Shown here piece by piece: positions 17,446 to 26,364 of a DNA stretch of 64,000 nucleotides. The stretch spans positions 1,116,001 to 1,180,000 of the forward strand of contig JACEUQ010000001.1 in assembly GCA_024998815.1 (NCBI GenBank), in the 5' to 3' direction. Origin of the DNA: Opitutus sp. Its GTDB lineage: Bacteria > Verrucomicrobiota > Verrucomicrobiia > Opitutales > Opitutaceae. Under the pieces are notes generated by a model. The model had not been told where the DNA came from and did no database searches. It was given only the letters and a program-made list of their open reading frames with translations. Made by a program: the position numbers and the translations under genes. The first letter of the stretch is position 1, and every line of letters begins with the position of its first letter.

Positions 17446-18522
17446 ATGTTCGGCACATTCAGACTCGCGCTCGCGTTATTGGTCGTCGATTTCCACCTCA
17501 CCGGACGCCATGTGATCGGCTGGTATTCGGTTTATGCTTTTTACACGTTGAGCGGTTTCTTGATGACGCTGGTCATCACCAAGAAATACACGCTGTCACC
17601 GGCCGGCCTAGCCGACTTTGCGACCAACCGCTTTTTACGCATCTACCCGCCCTACCTTGCCATGGTGGGTTGCGCGGTGGTCATGCTGCAGTTCCCCATC
17701 CTCAGCCAACGTGCCGATGCGCTTACCAAGGGTGATTTAGGCATGCCCGTCGGCGTCATGGACTGGTTTGAAAACATCTTCATTTGGGGTTGGCACATGC
17801 GGACGCCCAAACTGGTGCCCCAAGCGTGGACCATCTTCCGTGAACTGTTCTTCTGCGTGCTGATATTTTTCCCGTTCGCCCGTTACCGTTGGCTCACCCT
17901 GGGGTGGTTCGCTTCCGGAGTCGTGTATGCGCTCTCTCATGTCGTGCGCGGCGTGGGGTTGATGGAGGTCTACACCACGTTCCAGAATGCGGCGATCTGC
18001 TACGGTGCTGGCTGCTGCCTGTTCCATTTCCAAAAACAACTGCGTGGTTTCACCCGCCTGCGCATCCCATTGGTGTGCGTGCTGTTGGTTGCTCCCTTCG
18101 TATTCGAAGCCATCCGCCCCGCGCTTTTTAAAGACCACTCAGTGGTACCGCTCTACATCAATACGATTTTCTCCAGCTACCTGATTCTCGCCCTCGCCGG
18201 CCTGCGCAGCTCGCCTCGCTGGGTCGAGTGGGACCGCCGACTCGGCAACCTGTCCTACCCAATCTACCTGTGCCACTACCATGTTGCCGTGGTGGTTGCG
18301 GCCTGCCTGGGCTGGTCAGGGGCAAGCGACGACAGGCTCTTGTGGGCATCGTTTCTCCCCATCTTGGCCGTTTCGTGGATGATGAACCGGTATATCGAAC
18401 AAACCATCGGCTACGGCTATGATCAGCGCCGCCCGCTGTGGTCGAGCCGCTGGCCGCAGACCAAATCCAACAGCGCGACCGAACAGGCGGCCGCCAGCCA
18501 ACCGACCTCGGCATCGCCTTAA
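17446..18522 (+). CDS. Acyltransferase 3 family membrane protein (OafA/YrhL-like)
   Basis: An integral membrane protein of 358 residues with about ten hydrophobic helices. The N-terminus FRLALALLVVDFHLTG matches the family pattern R-x(6-8)-V-x-x-x-H of acyltransferase 3, with the catalytic histidine in helix 1, followed by YAFYTLSGFLMTLV and FLRIYPPYL. Relatives transfer acetyl or other acyl groups from the cytosol to sugars of polysaccharides or lipids at the outer face. The target is unknown. ATG at 17446 is preferred since GAGAAG precedes it by seven bases; a GTG at 17431 in the same frame is possible. No sugar-biosynthesis gene adjoins it. Confidence 0.87.
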   Translation: MFGTFRLALALLVVDFHLTGRHVIGWYSVYAFYTLSGFLMTLVITKKYTLSPAGLADFATNRFLRIYPPYLAMVGCAVVMLQFPILSQRADALTKGDLGMPVGVMDWFENIFIWGWHMRTPKLVPQAWTIFRELFFCVLIFFPFARYRWLTLGWFASGVVYALSHVVRGVGLMEVYTTFQNAAICYGAGCCLFHFQKQLRGFTRLRIPLVCVLLVAPFVFEAIRPALFKDHSVVPLYINTIFSSYLILALAGLRSSPRWVEWDRRLGNLSYPIYLCHYHVAVVVAACLGWSGASDDRLLWASFLPILAVSWMMNRYIEQTIGYGYDQRRPLWSSRWPQTKSNSATEQAAASQPTSASP

Positions 18523-18545
18523 CCTCTCAATCCGGCAGTTGAATT

Positions 18546-18683
18546 TAACCACGGATTGCACAGATAGCACGGATAGATAAACTTGCATACTATTCCCCGC
18601 TAGAATGCAACTCACCCCTGTGGTGTGCATGAGGATGCTATAACGCCTTGGTAATCTGTGCATTCCGTGCAATCTGTGGTTCA
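18546..18683. repeat. Family F inverted repeat (accacggattgcacagat)
   Basis: Left arm aaccacggattgcacagata then gcacgg; right arm aatctgtgcattccgtgcaa then tctgtggtt, inverted, with about 75 bases between. It is the only copy in this window. Confidence 0.75.
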
Positions 18684-18924
18684 AATACTTTTTCTCGGTT
18701 TAATCTGGAACGCCTGAGTGGGTCGGCGCGATCTTGCGCAATCTACTGGGCATCTTCTCGTTCGCTCATCCACTCGCTGCATTATTCAGTGCAACTTGCC
18801 CGATTATTTCGGGGGGGGGGGCGTCAAGTGTTATTCATCAGGTTCCTCGACGATTTAGGTAGGTAGCCTGAGGGCGACCAAGCATCGAGCTGGTTGTAAT
18901 CATTCGCGATCAAGAAGAGGCAAA

Positions 18925-19003
18925 TTGGCCAGGGACGGCCAAAACCCTACATTACCAACAAGACAAATGGATGGATTCTTTTGTGTTGGCCGTCCCCGGC
19001 CAA
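18925..19003. repeat. Family I inverted repeat (ttggccgtccccggccaa)
   Basis: Arms ttggccagggacggccaaaa and, inverted, ttggccgtccccggccaaaa, each partly palindromic, around a centre of about 40 bases that is AT-rich. Single copy here. Confidence 0.75.
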
Positions 19004-19248
19004 AAAATCGGCGAAGCGCTCATGGGGTGGGCACTTCCGTACCAGATTTAGCAAAGCAGAATTAGGGCCCAGAAGGGGTTAACGGATTGAGTCCGTGACC
19101 GTCGCTTTTACCCACCGGAAACCTCGATGAGGCAAAAAATTAAGAATAAATGTTTATGGTTCCTCAAGATGTGACGATTTAAGATCTACACCCCCTTGGC
19201 CAACGGTGCACAGTCGGCTACCTTTAATCTGGACCAGCCCTTTTTCAC

Positions 19249-21093
19249 GTGTCTACCCCAACCCTAATCACCCGACTCAAAACCTTCTGGGGGTTAGCGC
19301 GTCCTTTCTGGATAACCTCGGACGAGCGAAAGCATGCCTGGCTGCTCATGGGCATCGTTTTGTTGTCCTCCATCGCCCAAAACTGGATCGGCATCCGTCT
19401 CTCGTATTGGAATCGCTCCTTTTTCGACACGGTGCAACGCGGCGACTATGGCTACTTTGTCCACCTCGGCGGCGTGATGATAGGCCTCATATTCCTATCC
19501 ATAACATTCTGGCTTGTAGAGGACTACGTTTTCTCGTCGCTCAAAATCCGCTGGCGACGCTGGATGACATCGCGGCTGCTCGATCAATGGCTGGGAGACC
19601 GCGCCCACTACCTCGGCCAACTCGACTCAATCCACGGCGATAACCCCGACCAACGCATCAGCGAGGACATCCGCAACTTCGTTTTTACCTCCCTCGATCT
19701 GCTCATGCAGGCGATCTCAGCGGTGATCGGCTTCATAGCCTTTGTGGTCATCCTATGGAACCTCTCCGAGGGTCCTCCCACCCCGCTAGGCATTCCCCCT
19801 CCGGTGAATTTACCCGAGACACTCGCCTGGCTCACCCCGGCGTATGTCATTTTATGGCGGGCGTATGAAACCACCATGGCGTTCATCACCTCCATTCCGG
19901 GTCACCTGGTCTGGTTTTGCTTCCTGTATTCCTGGCTGGGCAGCTGGCTGGTAAATCGCGTGGGGCGGCCGATCATCGGCCTCGCCTACGAACAGGAAAA
20001 GCTGGAGGCCGATTTCCGCTTCGGCCTGGTCCGTCTGCGCGAAAACAGCGAGAGCACCGCACTCATTGAGGGCGAGCCGGCCGAACGCCGTACCCTCGGC
20101 GCAAGTTTTTCGCTGATCGTGGGCAACTTCAACGCCCGGCTCATCAAACAGGTTCACCTCAACGCCTTTAAGTCGGTTTACTTCCGCCTGTCCGACTCCG
20201 TCCCCCTAGTGCTGTCCGCCCCTCGGTTTTTCGCCGGCACGATCTCTCTGGGCCAACTCACGCAGTTAACCGGTGCGTTTGGACGCGTGCAGGGCTGCCT
20301 GAATTTTTTCATCAACAGCTACGAAACCATCGCCGGATGGTGGGCGGTCACCGAGCGACTCGACGGCTTTATGCGCGGCATCGAGCACTCCCATGAGCTG
20401 CGTGCCACCCAAAGCCGCATCTATTCCACCGGCAAGGTCGGCCATGAGTTGGTGGTAAAAAATCTAGCGCTGTTTCGGCCGGATGGAGAACCCCTGCTCG
20501 CCCCGGTGAACTTCACCCTCACCCCAGGCGATTCAGTCCTGATCACCGGCCCCTCGGGTTGCGGCAAAAGCACGCTCTTGCGCGCCCTCGCCGGCCTCTG
20601 GCCCTACGAGCAGGGCTTCGTCCACCTCCCGGCGCCGTTCCGCTGCATGGTTATGCCCCAGCGACCTTATCTGCCCATCGGTAAACTGCGCAACGTGGTC
20701 ACCTACCCCGAGCCACCTGAAAAATTTACCGACGAAGCCGTGCGCACCGCGCTGGCGTTGGCGCAAGTGCCCTCGCTGGCGGGGCGCCTCGACGAAAGTG
20801 CCCATTGGTCCCAGTTGCTCTCGGGCGGTGAGCAGCAACGCGTAGCGCTGGCGCGGATCTTCCTGCTCAAGCCCGACTGGCTCTTTCTTGATGAGTCTAC
20901 CTCCGCCATGGATGAAGCCGCCGAACACGCCTTTTATCTGAGCCTGCGCGCGACCCTGCCCGAGGTGACCTACTTGACGATCGCCCACCGTAGCACCCTG
21001 CGCGCGCTGCATGCCCGCCACTTCATCGTCGTCACCCAACAGGACAACAGCCACCACCTGACTGAATCGACGACCGGCATGGCCAATTGGTGA
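19249..21093 (+). CDS. SbmA/BacA-like ABC transporter, fused permease-ATPase
   Basis: A 614-residue half transporter. The N-terminal ~330 residues are an ABC_membrane_2 / SbmA-BacA type domain (WIGIRLSYWNRSFFDTVQRGDY, then NPDQRISEDIR, the EAA-like signature of this branch). The C-terminal nucleotide-binding domain has Walker A GPSGCGKST, signature LSGGEQQR and Walker B DWLFLDESTSAMDE. Homodimers of this type (YddA, BacA-like, peroxisomal ABCD) move peptides, cobalamin or acyl compounds; the substrate here is unknown. The start is GTG at 19249; no better upstream start exists. It stands alone, with no accessory gene next to it. Confidence 0.88.
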   Translation: MSTPTLITRLKTFWGLARPFWITSDERKHAWLLMGIVLLSSIAQNWIGIRLSYWNRSFFDTVQRGDYGYFVHLGGVMIGLIFLSITFWLVEDYVFSSLKIRWRRWMTSRLLDQWLGDRAHYLGQLDSIHGDNPDQRISEDIRNFVFTSLDLLMQAISAVIGFIAFVVILWNLSEGPPTPLGIPPPVNLPETLAWLTPAYVILWRAYETTMAFITSIPGHLVWFCFLYSWLGSWLVNRVGRPIIGLAYEQEKLEADFRFGLVRLRENSESTALIEGEPAERRTLGASFSLIVGNFNARLIKQVHLNAFKSVYFRLSDSVPLVLSAPRFFAGTISLGQLTQLTGAFGRVQGCLNFFINSYETIAGWWAVTERLDGFMRGIEHSHELRATQSRIYSTGKVGHELVVKNLALFRPDGEPLLAPVNFTLTPGDSVLITGPSGCGKSTLLRALAGLWPYEQGFVHLPAPFRCMVMPQRPYLPIGKLRNVVTYPEPPEKFTDEAVRTALALAQVPSLAGRLDESAHWSQLLSGGEQQRVALARIFLLKPDWLFLDESTSAMDEAAEHAFYLSLRATLPEVTYLTIAHRSTLRALHARHFIVVTQQDNSHHLTESTTGMANW

Positions 21094-21272
21094 GGCGGCT
21101 CAGGGTGGATACACGCGCACGCAGCGCACCCTTTCCAACTGATCAAATAACCAAAACCCGTTGATCAACAGGTGATCGGGTGACTACCCCATGTTCACCG
21201 GGGCGGCGCGGGCTAAATAACGTCGACGAAACCGTGGATTTTCTAAACGGTAGACCCGTTCTTATCCCCAGC

Positions 21273-22052
21273 ATGATGAAACCTCGATTACTCCTTGTGT
21301 TAGGATTACTCCTACTCAACGCAGTGCGCGCAGAGGAAACGGTCTCCCTGCTCAAGCCCGGTGAAGCCCTGACGTATAACGTCGGCTGGGGCCCTGTGAG
21401 CCATGCCGGTGAGATCAAAATCAGCGCCCAGTCCGAGGTGGTCGATGGCCAGTCGCAACTCCTAGTCCAAACCCAAACACGCACCCGCGGCGTCATCCGC
21501 AAGCTGCTCCGTTTTGACGGCACGGCACAGTCGCGCTTCGATGCCCTCAGCGGCCGCCTGCTGAGCGCCACCGCCGCCACGCTTTCGAAAAAGAAAAATA
21601 CCCAGGCGTCGATGACCCTCGACTACGCCAAACGTGAAATCGGCTACGTCGACTATCTCGAACCCAAACGTTCCTCCACGCTGCCGCTGCCCGAAGGCGC
21701 ACCGATGGACATGATCACCGCGCTGATCCAAAGCCGGGCCTGGGACCTCGAATTAGGCCAATCGCACGATGCGCTGGTGATGTTTGATAACGAGTTTTAC
21801 CCGCTGCGAATCACCGCCGAGCGCGAGGAAACCATCTCCACGGCGAATGGCCCGCGCAAGGCCCTCCTCCTGGTCCCCCGCATGGTCGGTAACCCCAAAG
21901 GCATGTTCCGCAAAGGCGGCCAGGTGCGCGTCTGGGTTTCCACCGACCGCGAACGCCTGCCCCTGCGCTTTGAAGTCAGCCTGAAAGTCGGCACCGCCTA
22001 CGCCACGCTCAGCGATTACCAGGCTCCGGCCGTCCTGTTGACGCGCCGCTGA
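21273..22052 (+). CDS. DUF3108 family exported protein
   Basis: A protein of about 259 residues with a signal peptide (MMKPRLLLVLGLLLLNAVRA). The mature part matches DUF3108: LKPGEALTYNVGWGPVSHAGE at the N-terminus, then LLRFDGTAQSRFDALSG, and a beta-rich body ending VWVSTDRERLPLRFEV. Proteins of this family are predicted periplasmic, LolA/LppX-like beta folds of undefined role. The ATG at 21273 (or 21276) directly starts the signal peptide, so a longer reading from 21180 is rejected. It follows the ABC exporter by about 180 bp on the same strand. A large nested repeat follows it. Confidence 0.8.
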   Translation: MMKPRLLLVLGLLLLNAVRAEETVSLLKPGEALTYNVGWGPVSHAGEIKISAQSEVVDGQSQLLVQTQTRTRGVIRKLLRFDGTAQSRFDALSGRLLSATAATLSKKKNTQASMTLDYAKREIGYVDYLEPKRSSTLPLPEGAPMDMITALIQSRAWDLELGQSHDALVMFDNEFYPLRITAEREETISTANGPRKALLLVPRMVGNPKGMFRKGGQVRVWVSTDRERLPLRFEVSLKVGTAYATLSDYQAPAVLLTRR

Positions 22053-22084
22053 GGCGTTTCTGCGTTCACCGGCAGCCGCCTTAA

Positions 22085-22423
22085 AGTAGCGCAGACTCAG
22101 ACATCCTGACGCCCCTACGAGGCGAGAGACTGGATGCGGAACGTAGGTGAGACCATCCCCGACGAATCCAGTAGGGGCTCCGTGTCTTTCTCTTTCCTCT
22201 TTATCTTAATCTTTCTCCCTCTGAATCCGTATTAGTCCGACAAATAAATTTCATAAAAACATGTAGACTATATGTTTATGTCGTTAACAACGATTAGCGC
22301 AAGACCCTGACGAAAGAGAAAGATTAAGAGGAACGAGAACGAGTCGATCCCCTCGACCACGCCTTTAAACGGAATACTGGCGTCACGAAGATTCCACTCA
22401 GGCGTCAGGAAGTCTGCGCTACG
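22085..22423. repeat. Family A inverted repeat with a family D element nested inside
   Basis: The outer arms (agtagcgcagactcagaca at 22084 and aggaagtctgcgctacg ending at 22423) are degenerate family A. Between them lies a full family D inverted repeat, left arm at 22182-22223 and right arm at 22310-22345. The whole fills most of the gap between the DUF3108 gene and mutS, in which no gene is seen. Confidence 0.72.
22182..22345. repeat. Family D inverted repeat (tctttctctttcctctttat)
   Basis: Pyrimidine-rich left arm tctttctctttcctctttat then cttaatctttctc; purine-rich right arm gacgaaagagaaagattaag then aggaacgagaacgag. Strand asymmetry is strong. Relatives at 13494-13580 and 41994-42099. 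Confidence 0.78.
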
Positions 22424-22439
22424 TCGGTCGCTGGGCCGC

Positions 22440-25016
22440 TCACAACAAGCTGAGCTGGTTGTCGTCTGCCGGGGCGACGGTGATCTTTTTCTTCGGCTTG
22501 GCCTTGGGCGCACTCGCCGCGCTGGCAGGCAACTCCACGCTGGAGTCGTCGCTTTCCAGCTTTTGCAAAATCACCTTGGCGCGATCGATGACGCTGATCG
22601 GCAGACCCGCCAGACGGGCCACTTGAATACCGTAGCTGCGGTCGGCCGCTCCAGGGATCACCCGGCGCACGAAGACGATCTCGTCGTTCCACTCCTTCAC
22701 CGCGACCGAAAAGTTGCGCAGGCGGGCGAGGTGTTTTTCGAGCTGGGTTAACTCCTGGTAATGGGTGGCGAACAGCGTGCGTGGGCCGCGTTCAGCGTCG
22801 CGGTGCAGGTGCTCAACCACCGCCCACGCGATGGACAAGCCGTCGTAGGTCGAGGTGCCGCGACCAATCTCGTCCAAAATAATCAGCGAGCGGTCGGTGG
22901 CGTTGTTGAGGATGTTGGCCGTCTCGTTCATCTCGACCATGAAGGTCGAATTGCCCCGAGCCAGGTCGTCGCTCGCGCCCACACGCGAAAAAATCCGGTC
23001 CACCAGCCCGACTCGGCAGCTCTTGGCGGGCACCCAGCAACCGACCTGAGCCAGAAGGGTGATGAGCGCGACTTGGCGGATGTAGGTCGATTTACCGGCC
23101 ATGTTCGGGCCCGTAATCAGCGCAAGCTGGGCGTCAGTGGAGGTGAGCAACGTGTCGTTAGGCACGAATGCGGTGGTGCCACGACCGGCGGCGACCGCAG
23201 GGTTTTTGAGCATCTGCTCGACCACCGGATGACGGCCTTCGTTGATCTCCAACGCATCGCCGTCATCGAGCACAGGCTGGCAATAATCCCACTCCCGGGC
23301 CAGCACCGCCCAACCGGCCAGCACGTCAAGTTCCGCCAAGGTGTCGGCGGTCTGAGCCAAGGCGATGGACTCGTCGAGCACCTTGGCCACCAAGTCGGCA
23401 AACAAAGATTGCTCGCGGGCGAGGGCGTTCTCCTCGGCGTGGAAAATCTCCTTTTCCTTGGCGCGTAAATCTTCCGTGACGTAACGCTCGCCATTCACCG
23501 TGGTCTGGCGGCGGATGTAATCGCCGGGAACCAGGTGCAGGTTGGCCTTGGTGATCTCGATGTAGTACCCAAAATTATTGGTGAACTTGATCTTTAAACT
23601 TCGGATTCCGGTGCGCTCCTGCTCGGCGCGTTCGAGGTCGGACAACCAGGTTTTGTTGTCGCTGGTGAGCGAACGCAGGCGATCAAGCTCAGCGTCGTGG
23701 CCAGCGCGAATGTAGTTACCATCCGCCAAATCTGCGGGCAATTCGTCGGCCAGAGCCACCGCCAACAGTTGTCCAAGCTCGGGCAGCTCCTGAATGAGCG
23801 CGCGCAGGGAAGCAAGTCGGGAGTCCGGCCCGAACGCGGCGAGGGTCGCGCGAATGGCGGGCAGTTGCGCAAGGGTATCGCGGATTCCGCCCAATTCGCG
23901 CGGGTTGCGCAGTCGGTTTTGCAGGCGGCCGAGAATGCGCGGGATGTCGCGGACTTGGCCGAGGCCTTCACGCAGTTCGCCCAGATGCATCGGGTCGCCC
24001 AAGAGTTCGCCGATCAGGGCGGAGCGGCGCTGGATCTCCGTCAAATCGAGGGTCGGGGCGGCGAGCCAACGCTCCAGCATACGGGCGCCGGCGGAGGTGC
24101 CGGTGCGGTTGATCGCGGCGAGCAAGGAGCCCTCGCGTGTGGCCCGGGCGGATTGGAAAACCTCCAAGTTGCGCAAGGTCGCCGGATCGAGCAGGAGCGT
24201 TCGGGCGCTGCGGTATTCCTGAAGCGAGCGCAGGTTCTCCGGTTTGGCGCAGAGGTTTTCCGTGGCGTAGTGGACCAACGCGCCGGCCGGCCCGAGTCCA
24301 GGGTGGTCGTGGGCGAGACCGAAGCCTTGCAAGTTGAGCACGCCCAGCGTCGCCATGACGGTGCGCACCCCCTCGGAGGTTTCAAAGTGGTAACCCGGCA
24401 AATCGGTGCACAGGCGCGGCTCGCAAAAGGCATGAAGAGCGTGAGTGGCGGTCTGGTCGTGCGGAGCGGTTTTCCAACGTTCGATTTCTCCCTCGATGAC
24501 GATCAACTCGGCTGGATCGAGTGCGGTTAGAACGGGCAGGAGGTTTTCGGGGCGGGAGTCAGTGGCGACCTTGAATTCACCCGTGGATAGGTCGAGCCAG
24601 GCGGCGTGCAGACCGGCTTTGTCCAAGGAAAGGGCGCACAGGTAGTGGTTGCGCTGGGCGTCGAGCTGGTTGGCGGCGAGGGTTGTGCCCGGCGAAAGGA
24701 TACGCGTGACGGCGCGTTTGACCAGTTTACCGGGTTTTGCGGGCTCGGCCTGGTCGCAGATCGCGATCTTTTTACCTGCGGCAAGCAGCTTGGAAATGTA
24801 GTTATCGGCCGCGTGGTGAGGGATGCCCGCCATGGGCGTTTCGCCGCGCTTGGTCAGGGTGAGCCCGCACAATTTGGAGGCGGTGGCGGCGTCATCGAAG
24901 AACATCTCATAGAAATCGCCCAGCCGGAACAGCAGGATCGTGTCGCGCGGAAGGCCGCGTTTCACCTCGAAGTATTGCTGCATCATCGGCGTGAGTTTCT
25001 CGGGAGCGGAAGACAT
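22440..25016 (-). CDS. mutS: MutS, DNA mismatch repair protein
   Basis: An 858-residue MutS of standard length. The mismatch-reading motif is F35-Y36-E37 in RLGDFYEMFF. Core, lever and clamp domains follow, then the ATPase with Walker A GPNMAGKST, the Walker B segment LIILDEIGRGTSTYDG and ATHYQEL. The C-terminal tail is short, with a Lys-rich segment PKAKPKKKI. MutS dimers scan for mismatches and recruit MutL. The start is ATG at 25016, which begins MSSAPEKLTPMMQQY; an upstream in-frame start at 25070 adds a non-conserved leader. mutL is not in the window. It is divergent from the liv operon. Confidence 0.96.
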   Translation of the reverse strand: MSSAPEKLTPMMQQYFEVKRGLPRDTILLFRLGDFYEMFFDDAATASKLCGLTLTKRGETPMAGIPHHAADNYISKLLAAGKKIAICDQAEPAKPGKLVKRAVTRILSPGTTLAANQLDAQRNHYLCALSLDKAGLHAAWLDLSTGEFKVATDSRPENLLPVLTALDPAELIVIEGEIERWKTAPHDQTATHALHAFCEPRLCTDLPGYHFETSEGVRTVMATLGVLNLQGFGLAHDHPGLGPAGALVHYATENLCAKPENLRSLQEYRSARTLLLDPATLRNLEVFQSARATREGSLLAAINRTGTSAGARMLERWLAAPTLDLTEIQRRSALIGELLGDPMHLGELREGLGQVRDIPRILGRLQNRLRNPRELGGIRDTLAQLPAIRATLAAFGPDSRLASLRALIQELPELGQLLAVALADELPADLADGNYIRAGHDAELDRLRSLTSDNKTWLSDLERAEQERTGIRSLKIKFTNNFGYYIEITKANLHLVPGDYIRRQTTVNGERYVTEDLRAKEKEIFHAEENALAREQSLFADLVAKVLDESIALAQTADTLAELDVLAGWAVLAREWDYCQPVLDDGDALEINEGRHPVVEQMLKNPAVAAGRGTTAFVPNDTLLTSTDAQLALITGPNMAGKSTYIRQVALITLLAQVGCWVPAKSCRVGLVDRIFSRVGASDDLARGNSTFMVEMNETANILNNATDRSLIILDEIGRGTSTYDGLSIAWAVVEHLHRDAERGPRTLFATHYQELTQLEKHLARLRNFSVAVKEWNDEIVFVRRVIPGAADRSYGIQVARLAGLPISVIDRAKVILQKLESDDSSVELPASAASAPKAKPKKKITVAPADDNQLSLL

Positions 25017-25227
25017 GGGGTGCGATGGGAACGGGGAACGCAGCGGAAGACACGAAAAAATCACAGGCAATTTTCACGCCCCTAAGCACAAGGAAAGGCG
25101 CCCACATCGGCTTGTCGGCATCCCGAAATGAGCCCTTCGGACTACTCCATAAAACCAGTGTTGAAACTAGGCCGTCCGACGAATTTCCTCTCGTGCGCAG
25201 CGCCATTTTAAATCAATTACTTAACTT

Positions 25228-26364
25228 ATGATCTCCCGTTTTCGCCAGATCGCGGTCTTCAGCCTGTTAGCCCTCCTTTCCAGCGTTCTCCACGCCGCCG
25301 AAGCCGACCCGATCAAGATCGGTGAAATCACGTCACTCACCGGCAAAGAGGCCGCCTACGGCCAGTCCGCTCATAAAGGTACTCTGCTCGCCATTGAAGA
25401 ACTCAACGCCGCCGACGGCGTTCTCGGCCGCCAGCTCAAACTGATCACCGAGGACAACCAAACAAAGGCCGGCGAGTCTGCTACTGCCGCGAGAAAACTG
25501 ATCTCCCGCGACAAAGTCGTGGCGCTGCTAGGAGAGGTAGCCTCCAGCCGTTCGCTGGAAATCGCACCCATCGCCCAAAGTTCCAAGATCCCGATGGTCT
25601 CGCCCGCCTCGACCAACCCGAAAGTAACGGCCGTGGGCACTTACATTTTTCGCCTCTGCTTCATAGACCCGTTCCAAGGACCGGTGATGGCAAAGTTTGC
25701 CCACGAAGACCTCGGTTTGCGCCGCGTCGCCGTGCTGACCTCCGTCTCCTCAGCCTACAGCGTGGGCCTATCCAAGTTCTTCAAAGAACGATTTCTTTCC
25801 GAGGGCGGGGAAATCGCCATCGAGCAAAAGTACTCCGAGGGAGACAAAGACTTCCGCTCTCAGCTCACCGCGATCAAGGCCACCGGAGTGGGCGGCATCT
25901 TTATCCCCGGCTACTACAGCGAAGTGGCATTGATCGCCAAACAGGCCCGCGAGCTCGGCATCACCGCTGTGCTATTCGGTGGCGACGGCTGGGATGCCCC
26001 CCAACTGATGCAAATCGGCGGTGCTGCACTGGAAGGTTGCTACTACTCGACGCATTATTCACCCGAAGACACGTCGCCCGCCGTCCAGAATTTTGTCAAA
26101 AACTACAAAGCCCGATTCAACGACGAAACACCCGACGCCATAGCCGCGCTCGGCTATGACTCCGCCCTTGTGCTTGCCGATGCAATAAAACGCGCGGGCA
26201 GCACCGAGCCTGATGCGGTGCGAGGGGCACTCGCCGCCACACGTAATTTCATGGGCGTGACTGGCAACACCAGCATCGATGCTGATCGCAACGCCGCCAA
26301 ACCCGCCGTGGTCTTGGCGATCAAGTATGGGCGGATTAACTTTTTCAAATCCGTGGTGCCTTGA
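25228..26364 (+). CDS. livK: Branched-chain amino acid type ABC transporter, substrate-binding protein
   Basis: A 378-residue periplasmic-binding protein of the LivK/Peripla_BP_6 family with a signal peptide (MISRFRQIAVFSLLALLSSV, then LHAAEA). The mature start DPIKIGEITSLTGKEAAYGQ and the internal YGQSAHKGTLLAIEELNA and SPASTNPKVT are typical of the fold. Members bind leucine/isoleucine/valine, but others bind amides, urea or aromatic acids, so the ligand is open. It is first of a four-gene operon; its TGA overlaps the ATG of the first permease. The gap of about 210 bp to mutS should hold the promoter. Confidence 0.9.
   Translation: MISRFRQIAVFSLLALLSSVLHAAEADPIKIGEITSLTGKEAAYGQSAHKGTLLAIEELNAADGVLGRQLKLITEDNQTKAGESATAARKLISRDKVVALLGEVASSRSLEIAPIAQSSKIPMVSPASTNPKVTAVGTYIFRLCFIDPFQGPVMAKFAHEDLGLRRVAVLTSVSSAYSVGLSKFFKERFLSEGGEIAIEQKYSEGDKDFRSQLTAIKATGVGGIFIPGYYSEVALIAKQARELGITAVLFGGDGWDAPQLMQIGGAALEGCYYSTHYSPEDTSPAVQNFVKNYKARFNDETPDAIAALGYDSALVLADAIKRAGSTEPDAVRGALAATRNFMGVTGNTSIDADRNAAKPAVVLAIKYGRINFFKSVVP

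Larger units (their letters stand above)
18523..19248. other. Long gene-free stretch with two repeats and a G tract
   Basis: No gene is recognised in these 726 bases; small open frames have no family features. Visible structures are the family F inverted repeat (18546-18683), eleven consecutive G at 18811-18821, and the family I inverted repeat (18925-19003). AT-richer sequence near 19130-19200 probably holds the promoter of the ABC exporter gene. Confidence 0.6.

Noticed and set aside
18648-18866. Small gene of 72 codons across the G11 tract
   Set aside because: It begins inside the right arm of the family F repeat and reads through the poly-G tract; no protein-like conservation.
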